The notes under the pieces are model-generated. The model was given only the letters and a program-made list of their open reading frames with translations. It was not told the DNA's origin and did no database searches. The translations under genes and the position numbers were made by a program. Below are positions 1 to 10,150 of a stretch of 64,000 nt of DNA, piece by piece (positions within the stretch are counted from its first letter, which is position 1; each line of letters begins with the position of its first letter). The stretch covers positions 15,185,029 through 15,249,028 of the forward strand of contig OX467083.1 of NCBI GenBank assembly GCA_950106755.1. Reading direction: 5' to 3'. Origin of the DNA: Climacium dendroides. Taxonomy: Eukaryota > Streptophyta > Bryopsida > Hypnales > Climaciaceae.

Positions 1-555
1 TAGATCACATAACATTCTTGAACAGACTTCTCGGGTTTCTTCTCAATCTAGAATGTAGTTGTCAACCTAGAATATAGGGCCCTAGCCAACAATCACAGAG
101 AGATTTCAGTGAATTGCTACAAAATCTTGGGACGGTTTCACTCTTTTGATGTATGCACACACTTTTGAATGAATAAATGAAATTTCTTCCGTATTTTTCA
201 TGTTTCATGCATGCCTGTGGATGTAAATTGCTTCACCTCTGCTGGAAAGGCCGCTCTCTGCACTCAGCCCAAAATAAATGAAATAAAATCCGTGATTCTT
301 TGGTTACAAGTAGAGAGCCCAAACGTCCTCAACCAGTGAATGGAACTCTTCATTTGGACTGTTGTAGGAAAATTGGTATTGCTAATCTTATTGAACGCGT
401 TCCAATCAGTACCTTCAATTCAGTAGTGTATTTTGAAATCCAAGTCTACGAACCAGCTCTATCGGTAGGAACTCGTCTGCTCCTACAGATATCTGGAATC
501 TTCCAAAATCTCTTGATTATTGCGCCGTATTTTCCAGCTGAATTGAAGGTGATAG
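1..555 (+). other. upstream intron or flank of the HAK/KUP gene
   Basis: I see no exon with potassium-transporter similarity here, although about 170-180 N-terminal residues of that family are still unaccounted for. The open frames present do not resemble the expected N-terminal segments. The stretch is most likely intron, which puts the first exons before the window. Confidence 0.4.
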
Positions 556-3500
556 ATGGCTAATTGGAGTTGGAATGATTATTATGACAGGTATTGTGAC
601 TGCAGTGTCCTGCTGCATACTGGCTGGTTTATTCGCTCTTCAACATGTTGGCACACGCCGAGTGGCGTTCCTGTTTGCACCCATTGTGATTGCGTGGCTC
701 TTTTGCATCTCCAGCATTGGAATTTACAATATTATAGTTTACAATCCGCGGGGAATCTGGTCGGCATTGTCTCCATATTACATGTACAAATTCCTGAAAA
801 GTACTGGAAAGGATGGTTGGATATCGCTCGGTGGAGTTGTGCTTTGCATTACAGGTAGGTGCTCCTCAAAATCGTTGTCTTCTTTGACTTCCTTCCTTCT
901 CTGATTATTATGAGAGTGCTTGATTTTTGGCTAGAGTCTGTACAACGTTTTCTTTGACAGCAATTTACGCTTTTAACTTGATTACATATTAGCAAGCAGA
1001 ACACATTACTATTTGGTTCTGCTACTGGAATATCATCTTGAGCCTTCCAGACTAATCATGAAGGCTCTCATCGTGTATTGAACTAGGTTTGATAAAATCA
1101 GAATTTCAGTGATTTTTTTTAACATGAATGGTCGTGAGATATGCAACAGAGAAATGACAATTATGTAGGTCAATCATGGTGTCCCTCTCCATTCATTTTT
1201 TGTAATTGTTGGAAGGTTGTGAGTTTAGGTAAAAAGTTGGGTTGCCTATGAATTTTAGAGAGGTCTTTCATGAGTCTTTCATGGTGTCCTTACATTCTCA
1301 TGATCTATCAATCTTCCTGTGATATCTAGAAGTTTTTGGTATCAAATTCTAATTTTAAGTTTACTGAAAACTATGTTACTACCCTGGAAATTGAAAGGTG
1401 CAATTGAGAATTTGAGATTGGGCTTACTGTAAGGTGCAAGATGTATGACTAACCAACTCGACCTTGTGGTGTCTACAGGAACTGAAGCGATGTTTGCAGA
1501 TCTTGGTCACTTCAATCAACTCTCTATCAAGGTATTATCTGAGTCTGCGAACTAGTGGATGTTAATTGATTATTGAGTTGAGTGATTTTTCACATTAATT
1601 AATTTTCCACATGACTCTCTCAAGCTAGTTGGCTCTCTGGTTTGAAGGCTGGAATAACAGCTACCTCTGGTGGATGAGGCATACGCAGATGCAAAAGCTA
1701 GCAAAAGTACATATGAATGTGATTTCATTAAACTGGCGGAAATTTACAACATCGACACTGTTCAAGACTGACGCTTTGAAACATAAATCTTTTACCCGCT
1801 TTAGTTCTAGAGCTTTGTGCAGTTGAATGTCACAATTTTGGCACTTGAATCTGGCCAATATAACGAAATTGACGTTTTCATCAGAAGCTTACCAAAATAC
1901 CTTAGCTAAAGCTTTTGAGTCAGATCTGTGCATGTCGTTGATGTTTTTTCCAATGTCAATGTGGTTGCAGATTGCCTTCACGACTGTGGTGTACCCAAGC
2001 TTGTTGTTGGGCTACTTTGGGCAAGCTGCTTACTTATCCAAGCACCGTGACGAAGTTAGAGACAGCTTCTACAAGTCGATTCCAAGTATGCCATCTTCTT
2101 ATCACAGTTTCCATTTTAGATGTTTGAGAATACATGAGATATGAGGTTGTACAACCAACAGGGTTTTAGAACGTAAATGCATGTTTGTTGTATAATGTCG
2201 TCACTTTTTTTCCAAAATGTCCACCATCTTACCATTGTTATCAACACCAATTAGATGCTTTGCAGTCGCTTGATCGGATGTTTCATGAATAGTGTGATCA
2301 ATAGGTACATTTTTCCGTACGGTAATTAATACTATTCATTTGGGTTACTAACATTAGATTTCAATTTAGTGTAGCGCAAGCATATATTAACTAAATGCAG
2401 CATTAAAATGGGGTAAGAGTTGAAAAATGGTGACAAGTGGCACGCATTGGAAATGTGCAGAGCCGGTGTTTTGGCCGGTATTTGTGGTGGCCACCCTGGC
2501 CGCGATTGTGGGGAGTCAAGCGGTGATTTCAGCCACGTTTTCGATCATCAAGCAATGCGTGTCTCTGTGCTGTTTCCCGAGGGTGAAGGTCATCCACACA
2601 TCCAAACGAATCCACGGCCAGGTCTACATTCCGGAAGTCAACTGGGTGATGTTCCTTCTGTGCTTGGCCATCACCATTGGATTCCGGGACACAATCACCA
2701 TTGGGAATGCATATGGTATGTACGATTCAGAGCGCCATAATTGTGACATTCAACTTGCGCAAATGCTGTAGAAACACTAAAATCAGGCGTAGATTTAAGT
2801 CTCTAGACATCATATGAATAAGTGTCAGTGTCATGAACTAATGCTAATATTATGCTACTGACATTACTTTTCCTTCTTATTCTGTTTTTGGAAGCTAAGA
2901 CGTCATTCAATTTCATTATATTAGAAGATTCAGACTGCTGAAATTGTGACATTCAATTGTTCAAAGCTCTAAACACTAGGGCCGCCATAGATTTAAGTCT
3001 TTAGACACCCATGTGAAAAAGTGCTTGTGTCATGTGTTTATGCTGATACAATTCTCTTGACGTAAGCATTTTCGTTCTTATTCTGGTTTTGGAACCCTAA
3101 GCGTCAATTTCATTATACTAATGTAATTCATACCGCCACATTCACCTGCTCAAGCTCTAAATCACAAAAACAGGCATAGGTTTGAGCCTTTAGACACCCA
3201 TAGACACCCATATGCCATGACCTTGTGCTAATATAGCGCTGTTGTCCTTAGTATTTTCGTTCCTCTACTATTTTCGAAGCTAAAACGTCGATTTTATTAC
3301 ATTAGTGATTCATACCGCCACAAGTGTGACATCCCTCTGCTCAAAATTTTATAACCCCACTAAAACCAGTCATAGATGTGAGTTTCTAAACGCCCTTATG
3401 ATGAAGTGCTAATGTCGTAAATTTCTGCCCATGTAATATAGAGATGTTTGTCAAGTATTTGATGAGTTTCATGTGGAATTTCATGCCGAGTTGTCCACCA

Positions 3501-6126
3501 GTCATAATCTCCTTGCAAACCTTACTTCAGACTTTCGAATCTCATACTCTCCTCCTCATATGTTTGCACTACTTCACGAGTATTTCTAATCATATCGAGT
3601 CTAAGAGGACTAAATTGTATTGAATGGTGTTACAGGCCTGGCCGTGATCACCGTGATGCTAGTCACCACCTGCCTGATGGCCCTCGTAATCCTCATCGTC
3701 TGGGGCCGCTCCATCCTCTGGGCCTTAGCCTTCCTCCTCTTCTTCGGCGCCATCGAGCTCTTGTACATCTCGGCCTGCATCATGAAAGTCCCCCAAGGCG
3801 GCTGGGTTCCACTAGTCCTCACCGTGGTGTTCATGAGCATCATGTACATCTGGAACTACGGCACCGTGAAGAAGTACGAGTACGACCTGCAGAACAAGAT
3901 GACGATGCAGACGTTGATGGGCATCGGAGAGAGCTTGGGGTTGGTCAGGGTGCCTGGGGTGGGGCTGGTGTACACGGAGCTTGTGACCGCGGTGCCGCCC
4001 ATCTTCGCGCATTTCTTCACGAATTTGCCGGCGTTGCATGATTTCGTGGTGCTGGTGTCGGTCAAGAGTGTGCCGGTGCCGTATATTCCGTCGAGTGAGA
4101 GGTACCTCATTGGGAGGATTGGACCCAAGAGGTTGAGGATGTACAGGTGCGTTGGCGGAACTGTGGGTATAATTTGCTTTGTAAACCCTAAACGTCAGTT
4201 ATTTTGGTTGGATCTTGTTGCCCAAGTGACAGAGGATTCCATCGCATGCATTGGTTGGACACGGTATGAATAAGCTATGGAGTTTCAAAGTATTGGTCTC
4301 TGGGTGTTACCAAAACCCGACTCATTTTCTTTATATGTTCGAGGGAGTGCCGCTTGGTTGTCTTCCTGTTGTAGTTGCCCCTGGTTAATGCACTCTTTGT
4401 CCACCTAATGAAGCATCTGGAATAAGGTGGGTGTCCCACCTGCACAGGAGTGTGTATAGTGGTCATGAAGTTATTAGATTCTAATTGGTGAATGTGAGAA
4501 TTCTGAAGAACCAAAAATTACGATGTTCTGGATTCACGAGTGTAACTTAGTATCATATCATCAATTTCGTTAAATGGGCGGAAATTCACGACATTGGCAC
4601 TTTTAAAGGCAGGCTAAACCCCAGAACATAAAGCCTCTACCAGTCGTAGAGATTTTCATGGTTTGTGCAGTTAAATCTCACAATTTGGGCATTTCAAATT
4701 GCACCAGTATATGACAAAACATTCATTATAACAACTTTCTCGTGATTGAACTTCTCCTGAAGTTTTCATTTATCTCTGCGTTTCTTGTGCTTGACGTTTC
4801 CCCTGAAGTTTTCATATCTCTCGGCGGGGCTTTTGTTTTTTTCAGATGTGTGGTGCGCTATGGCTACAAAGACATCCACAAAGACGACGAAAAGTTCGAG
4901 GACAAGCTGATTCAGAACCTGGGCAACTTCATTTTGACCGAGGACGAGTTGGAGCAGCCTGAGGGCTTCAATGGAGAGAACGGCACCGACGGGCCCCTGC
5001 AGTTCTCGAGCATCCGTTCGTCCAGTCTGGTGCACGCGGTGAACCACGAGGGGGCCATTCTGGACAGAGCTTCCAAAGGGAAAGAGCCTCTTGGATTCTC
5101 CCAGGTAGGCTACCACTCCCTGCTCCCTGTTTTTCTTTCTCTCTATTTTAAATTTATGCAATGCAGTTCTAGCTCTATTTGTCATAGATCCTGAAGTTAC
5201 AATTGGTTAAAATGGCGTGATTCTGGACGCCAAAACTTGTGACATTAATCTCACAAAGCTCTGAACACATTAGACTCCTGTAGATTCACCTTGAGAAGTA
5301 CAAACGTTTTGAAATTTTCGTTTGGGTTAATCGAGGGTCGCATTAGATTGAACAGAGTGAAGCGGCAAGCTTGAGATAACAAGATTGGTGCAAGAATCAT
5401 TTTTATTTGCTTGATTTCTACGTTACGCTAATCCAACTAACAAGAATGAGCATGAAGAGGTGACTCACTCGGCTTCTTGAGTTAAAATTGAGATTACCAG
5501 ATGGTAATCGAGTACCTCTTTCAGGTGGATTAGACACTTTATAACCTTAAATTCATTAGCAAGCGTCGTAAATGCAATGATTGGTTGTGAGGTTGTTATC
5601 TCTCCCCTTACTGCACTAGTTCAAATTTGAAGCTTGTTATGTCGTTACGAGCTTGTAGACCACACCGATTTCAATGGTGTTCACTTGAGGTTTTAGCAAA
5701 CAATCATATCTGCCAATGAATTCTGCTCATTTTTCTCATTTTCTCAGTAAATGCTCACCCTAAAAGAACTCCCTGCAACTGAGTGTTCATCTTCTTTGCT
5801 TGTGACTTCAGGTTATCGCTGACTGTGAGCTCCTTTCTCGCTCAAATGGTGGCAAGAAGCGAGTCCGCTTCGACACGTCGAGGCCCCATGATCTCGATCC
5901 AACCGTCATCCAAGAATTCGAGAAGCTGAAAGAGGCCAAGGAGAAGGGGGTGGTGTACATCCTTGGCCACTCGTACGTGGAAGCCTCCAGTGCTTCTTCA
6001 TTGGTGAAGAAGGTGGCCATCAACGTTGTCTACACTTTCTTGAGACGGATATGCAGAGGGCCTTCGGTGGTGTTACACATACCTCAAGTGAACACCATTG
6101 AAATCGGTGTGGTCTACAGAGTGTAG
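556..6126 (+). CDS. HAK/KUP/KT potassium transporter, 5' partial
   Basis: High-affinity K+ uptake permease family (HAK/KUP/KT), a multi-pass membrane protein that moves K+ across plasma or endomembranes. Exons by splice consensus and phase: about 556-854 (first acceptor uncertain, 556 or 591), 1479-1531, 1971-2085, 2461-2715, 3636-4146, 4846-5104, 5812-6126 (stop). Family landmarks read in order: [110 protein letters not shown], and the cytosolic VVRYGYKD segment. The end, IEIGVVYRV, matches the usual family C terminus. About 602 residues are present against about 770-800 for the family, so the N terminus with the first membrane segments is missing, most simply because it lies left of base 1. 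Every junction kept here preserves frame, with no internal stop. The introns are rich in repeats, and the last one holds an inverted copy of the coding 3' end. Confidence 0.93.
1726..1900 (+). repeat. dispersed intronic repeat, copy 1
   Basis: This stretch and 4566-4730 share a similar order of motifs (TTAAAYKGGCGGAAATT, ACATAAA, TTTGTGCAGTT, TCACAATTT). Both lie in introns of the same transporter gene, in the same orientation. They are diverged and noncoding. Confidence 0.5.
2738..3440 (+). repeat. four diverged tandem units of about 190-205 bp in a transporter intron
   Basis: Units begin near 2742, 2946, 3139 and 3325. Each has a TGACATTCA-like start, then CTCTAAA, ATAGRTTTAAGTCTTTAGACACCCAT, ACTAATGCT and TTTTCGTTCTTATTCTG blocks. 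A related fragment sits at 5237-5290 in the last intron. No coding potential is seen. Confidence 0.6.
4566..4730 (+). repeat. dispersed intronic repeat, copy 2
   Basis: Diverged partner of 1726-1900 in a later intron of the same gene. It contains the TTTGTGCAGTT and TCACAATTTGGGCA blocks. Confidence 0.5.
5655..5690 (-). repeat. inverted copy of the transporter's 3' coding end
   Basis: These 36 bases are the exact reverse complement of 6082-6117, which encode the last residues of the transporter ([11 protein letters not shown] region). The copy lies inside the last intron (5105-5811), about 120 bp before its acceptor. Transcribed together, the two arms could form a perfect 36-bp stem enclosing the 3' splice site and most of the last exon. 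Confidence 0.92.
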
Positions 6127-7120
6127 CCAGTGGGAATTCTGACCTGGATGAAGCACTTCGCACGTGTGTTTTTGCTCTCGTAGGTCCAAGTCCTGTTATC
6201 AGGTGGCGTGACGAGAAACGAGGTTGCCAAGATTCTGACGTTGAGCTGCGGATTTAGGAAGAAGACTCAACAAGTGAGATTGAGTCTACCCGGATTTTTT
6301 TGGTCCACATGAGTTCTAGCGAGTGTATATCAACATGGTGAGGAAGGTTTCTATTTGTACAGTTGCAGATGTCTGCAAAAATGACTGTAATTTTTATAAA
6401 AGCTTGTAATTTTTTCAATGAAAACGACGGATCAAAGCTTGGCAACGTCGATTTATCACGGCAGTCACGGATGTTGTTGAAGCTTACTTAGTCTGCAACA
6501 AGGATTGACGGAGGTTTTCATGAAAACACATCCCTCGCGCTCACGTGGTGGGAAAGTAGCCCACCAAGCCTCAAGTCTGTTCAAGAAATTGTCTCAAGGC
6601 TCCGGAGGCCATCACTCAGTTACGATGTCAGAATTGTCTGTCGACAACATGAGAGGGAGGATTTCTATGTGGGGACTTCCTTCGTTTGCAAAAGTCATTT
6701 TGACCATAATTCATTAACTGAAAGCCCATCGCACAAAATCCACAAAAGCTTTACAACGCCCATCCACCACAGATGCTCTACAACCCTGAACCCTTAGCAG
6801 GTTCGGCTTAAATTAGTTTTTCTTTAAGTTGGCAAATTTTTCTGCTAATTCTAGGACCAAGCAGCTGAATCTGGAATTGAATGTACATATAGTTTGCCGA
6901 TAAGCCAAAGAATTCAATAAATCCATTCAATCAATTGTTATTTGGCTATCTACCACCAAGGAAGTCTTTCATGGTGAAATGAAGGAGATAGTTCATTGAC
7001 ATTTGGTGAGATTGATGGTTGGAGAGGTCATTTTTATAATGAAATCCATTGTATGTCATGAATCCTCAAATGGTATGACAATTTGAAGATGAAAGTTGAC
7101 TGATCATCATCAATTAAACA

Positions 7121-7160
7121 TAGGAATTGATAGGAATTGATAGGAATTGATAGGAATTGT
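7121..7160 (+). repeat. 10-bp tandem repeat, four copies
   Basis: TAGGAATTGA is repeated four times (the last copy ends TAGGAATTGT), just left of a fold-back repeat. Confidence 0.9.
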
Positions 7161-7214
7161 ATTCAATGTAGAACTTCAAACCTCATTTTGATATAGTAGA
7201 ATAATTTTTTCACA

Positions 7215-7465
7215 AAACATAGAACTAAGAAAAGTTGATAAATTAAGTCAAATTTCATCTCCTCAAACCTATTTGTCATTTCAAATCTCCAAAAAAAATT
7301 TATGAACAAAGTTCAAAGAGGATGTTTGAAAATGTCAAAGAAAATGTCCCTTCCAACCCCTCTTTGAATTTTGCCCATAACTTTTGATTGGAAGCCCAAA
7401 ATCTCAAACAAATTTTGGGAGATGAAATTCATCTTGATTTATCAACTTTTTTTTATTTCAACGTT
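7215..7465. repeat. fold-back repeat, family copy 1 (diverged)
   Basis: Imperfect inverted arms (about 7215-7330 and 7358-7465) surround a short centre near 7343. The consensus blocks (TCAAAGAGG...CCTCTTTGAA; AAATCTCAAACAAATTTT) are shared with the fold-backs at 18803-19512 and 35269-35585. Confidence 0.6.
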
Positions 7466-7578
7466 TTTTAAAGTCCCTCATTTCACTCACTTTACAATGA
7501 ACTCTATTGGTTTGCAAATTTTTACAATTGTGGACATGCTTCAACCCTAAATTTTGCCTAAATTACTTACGAAACTGA

Positions 7579-8892
7579 CTAGGCCGTATGACGCTCTATG
7601 TTATTTACCTTGCAGTAAGTCCCTATGTCGGTGCCATACTTGGCATTGACCCATTCCTCACGCTCATATCTGGAGAGGAGCTTGCGAAGTCTGTTTTCTA
7701 ATTCGAGAAAGTTGGGCCTTTCTGAAGGTTCCGGATGCCAGCATTCAGTGATGATGTATTTGAGAGAGAATTCCAGATCCTCTGGCAATTCGGGTCTCCC
7801 ACCACTAAGCACAACATCATAATCACAAGAAGCCTGGTTCTCAAATGGAATGCTTCCAGACACAAGCTCATAAGCCAACATGGCAAAGCTGTAAACGTCA
7901 CACTGCTTGGTGAACTGGAGAGGCGACTCTCGATTCTTCAGCTGGTGCAAAATCTCCGGGGCCCTCCAAAACCGAGTCCCCACCACACCGATCTCGGAGC
8001 ATTCAAAATCAGCCACAACCACAGATTCGGAGCCAAACCGTACATCCTCGTAGAGGATCATTGCTGGATGGGCGATGACAAGCACATTGGAAGCTTTGAG
8101 GTCTTTGTGGATGATGCCATACCGATCGTGCAAGGACACCATGTCTTTGGCAATTTTGTGCATGAACTTGGTGATGAGGCCCATGGTGAAGGGAGGGCCT
8201 TGGTTGTTCTTGCTCAACATTTGGTCGTCAATGAGCTTCCTCAGATCACATCTCTGGCACTCCATCACTAATGCGAATCTGTTCTTAAACCTCTCGTCCT
8301 TCATCATCGTTCCACCCAACATGTATTGTAACGGACTTCCCAAGGAATCATACTTGACAGCAGACAACATGGAGACGGGCATTTGTTGCAAAAGAAGTCG
8401 CAGAGGAACATCTTTCTTGAACACCTTCACAGCGTATTGACCGCCATACCTGGTTCGACGAGCGTAATAAACCTCTCCCTGCGCTCCCTCAGCAAGCTTC
8501 AAGCGTATCTCTAGGTCATCAAAGTCTTGGAAGAAGCGGCTTCCGCCCCATGCCGGATGCTTCTTCAGCACCTCATCGAAGTAGAGACGGTCGGACTCGG
8601 GGGAATGTTGATGAGCAGAGTCCGGGGGAAGATCCAGCTCGCTCCAGTGCACTTTGGAGGCTTCAATGGCGAATGCAGTCTTGTCAGGGAAGTTGCTCCG
8701 GCACTCAAGCATGCTCTGAATGCGTGAAGAGCTGCAGAACGAAGAAGCCGAGCATGACGATAGGTCAGTCTTCCTTCCTGTGCCCACTCCCTCTCCCGTC
8801 GAAGTCACAGCCTCTTCATGCCTGTTTGCGTTGTCTTCAAGTCTGTCTGCCTTGTCTTTAAACCTGCGTGCCTTGAATGCGCAATTCCCCAT
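7579..8892 (-). CDS. intronless TKL-type protein kinase, probably N-myristoylated
   Basis: A single 437-codon exon. The N terminus MGNCAF has Gly2 and Cys4, the pattern for myristoylation plus palmitoylation, so membrane attachment is likely after Met removal. Residues 7-105 are polar and Ser-rich. The kinase domain covers about 128-405: glycine loop LAEGAQGEVY at 133-142, ATP lysine K156 in YAVKVF, catalytic loop IIHKDLKASNV with H262-K263-D264 and N269, then DFE at 295-297 instead of DFG, and APE at 311-313 within FWRAPEIL. It is thus a non-RD kinase (HKD). Helices after APE (CDVYSFAMLAYELVSG, CWHPEPSERPNF) are TKL-like. There is no transmembrane or extracellular part, so it is a cytoplasmic kinase rather than a receptor. 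I associate this type with moss and other non-seed plant genomes. Substrate and pathway are unknown. The start was chosen because MGNC is a functional N-terminal motif and nothing upstream extends it. Confidence 0.9.
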   Translation of the reverse strand: MGNCAFKARRFKDKADRLEDNANRHEEAVTSTGEGVGTGRKTDLSSCSASSFCSSSRIQSMLECRSNFPDKTAFAIEASKVHWSELDLPPDSAHQHSPESDRLYFDEVLKKHPAWGGSRFFQDFDDLEIRLKLAEGAQGEVYYARRTRYGGQYAVKVFKKDVPLRLLLQQMPVSMLSAVKYDSLGSPLQYMLGGTMMKDERFKNRFALVMECQRCDLRKLIDDQMLSKNNQGPPFTMGLITKFMHKIAKDMVSLHDRYGIIHKDLKASNVLVIAHPAMILYEDVRFGSESVVVADFECSEIGVVGTRFWRAPEILHQLKNRESPLQFTKQCDVYSFAMLAYELVSGSIPFENQASCDYDVVLSGGRPELPEDLEFSLKYIITECWHPEPSERPNFLELENRLRKLLSRYEREEWVNAKYGTDIGTYCKVNNIERHTA

Positions 8893-9160
8893 GTCTAGCT
8901 AATGGGGGACACGCTCAGACCACTTTAATATGAGACATTCTAAAGTATCCTGCACACTTGCCACACTGTTATCAAACGTTCAAACTACGCTTGAATCAAC
9001 GCAGTCAGATTTTGAGTTGCAGCCTTGTCATACACCAAGAGCTGGTAGGAGTTATAACTAGAAAATCTATAACTTCATTAGAACAAAACTATAAGTAGTA
9101 GGAATCAAATCGAACGCATGTTAATCACGCAAAGCAATAGAGCTGGCGCGCGGTGGCTCC

Positions 9161-9400
9161 TCAAACCCACCTTTTTCTTGATTGCTCTGTTCCTAAGCGA
9201 TCTGCGGCAGCAGATGTTCCAGATCGTAACTCCAGGCACTTCTCCCAATGGCCTGCACAGCTTTTGGCGATCTGACTCATGGGAAATATACGAAGGAAAT
9301 AAGTTACCATCACTGTCAGCAGCAGCAGATCAATCCCAGGCAACAGGAAAAGAGCCATGGTACGAATTCGTCTGAGGCTCGCGAGGTTCGAGAAAGGCAT
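9161..9400 (-). CDS. short hydrophobic ORF, doubtful
   Basis: 79 codons, not recognised. After a basic start it has one strongly hydrophobic segment (MALFLLPGIDLLLLTVMVTY) followed by a polar tail, which looks like a signal anchor. Local base composition is less AT-rich than the surroundings. No partner exon was found. It could be chance, a gene remnant or a small secreted or membrane protein. Confidence 0.15.
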   Translation of the reverse strand: MPFSNLASLRRIRTMALFLLPGIDLLLLTVMVTYFLRIFPMSQIAKSCAGHWEKCLELRSGTSAAADRLGTEQSRKRWV

Positions 9401-9689
9401 TGTCGGTAAGCGCGTAGAGATGAAGGATTTGATTCAACGACATTCATCCAACATGACGATCCTCGTTCGACATTCATCTTTCCCTGAGAATAATTTTTGA
9501 ATACTCCTAAGCGCTGAAACCCAGCCTGAGGTCGTTGTGAATAAATACTTATTAGAATAAGTTGTAGCTTCATCCAATAAAAGAGGTGCTTTTAGAATGT
9601 TGAACTTGTGCATTTAACCCCAAAGTGACAGAGGACAGAAAGTGTCCTCACACAGTTTAAGGTCTAGTTCAAAGTGCTAGGTCCAAATT

Positions 9690-10150
9690 CAATAAAACTT
9701 GTTGGGAATGTTGCTTTCTCCCCTCTAGTTTGTATGATAAAATTTTTAGATCAATACAAGATTTATTGATTTTTTGGAAGCCAATTGAAGTTCACAACTT
9801 CAATTTGAGTTCACCAAACTGCATTTTAGGGCTGCAACTTTGGGGGCTTGTATCTCCTTCATCCATTGCTCATTTTCAATAAAATTTGTTGGGTTTTGTT
9901 CCCCCTGAAGTATAGTTATTGTGGTAAAGTTTTCATGTCAATCCAAGTTGTTTTGAATGTTTGGGACCAATTCGAAGTTCAAAATCCTGCCATTTTTGGA
10001 GTATAGTGAACTTTGGCGGCTTGTTTCTTCTTCATACAAAGTTTATTTTCAATAATTCTTTTTGGAAAAGTTGCGTATACTAGTCTAGTTTGTGTGGCTA
10101 AAATTTCATGTTAATCCAAGAATTAATGAGTGACTGAGAAGCATTCTAGT
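9690..10150 (+). repeat. diverged tandem repeat, about 180-bp units
   Basis: Unit starts near 9691, 9877 and 10050 share TTTTCAATAAAATTTGTTGGG, then a CTAGTTTGT/AAAATTTT block, then AATCCAAG. Related sequence occurs at 34921-35060. Confidence 0.5.

Larger units (their letters stand above)
6127..7578 (+). other. transporter 3' flank and AT-rich repeats
   Basis: About 6127-6450 is probably 3' UTR of the transporter. A 70-codon open frame at 6505-6717 resembles nothing I know. From 6961 on the sequence matches, in diverged form, 35099-35600, including the fold-back at 7215-7465. Four copies of a 10-mer (TAGGAATTGA) lie at 7121-7160. Confidence 0.5.

Noticed and set aside
300..563. 87-codon open frame considered as the missing N-terminal exon of the K+ transporter
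   Set aside because: Its translation has none of the family's N-terminal blocks and it has a stop before the next exon frame.
6505..6717. 70-codon open frame after the transporter
   Set aside because: No similarity, no splice partners, and it lies in a repeat-bearing 3' flank.
7735..8271. 178-codon + strand open frame opposite the kinase
   Set aside because: Shadow of the kinase exon; the - strand frame carries all kinase motifs.
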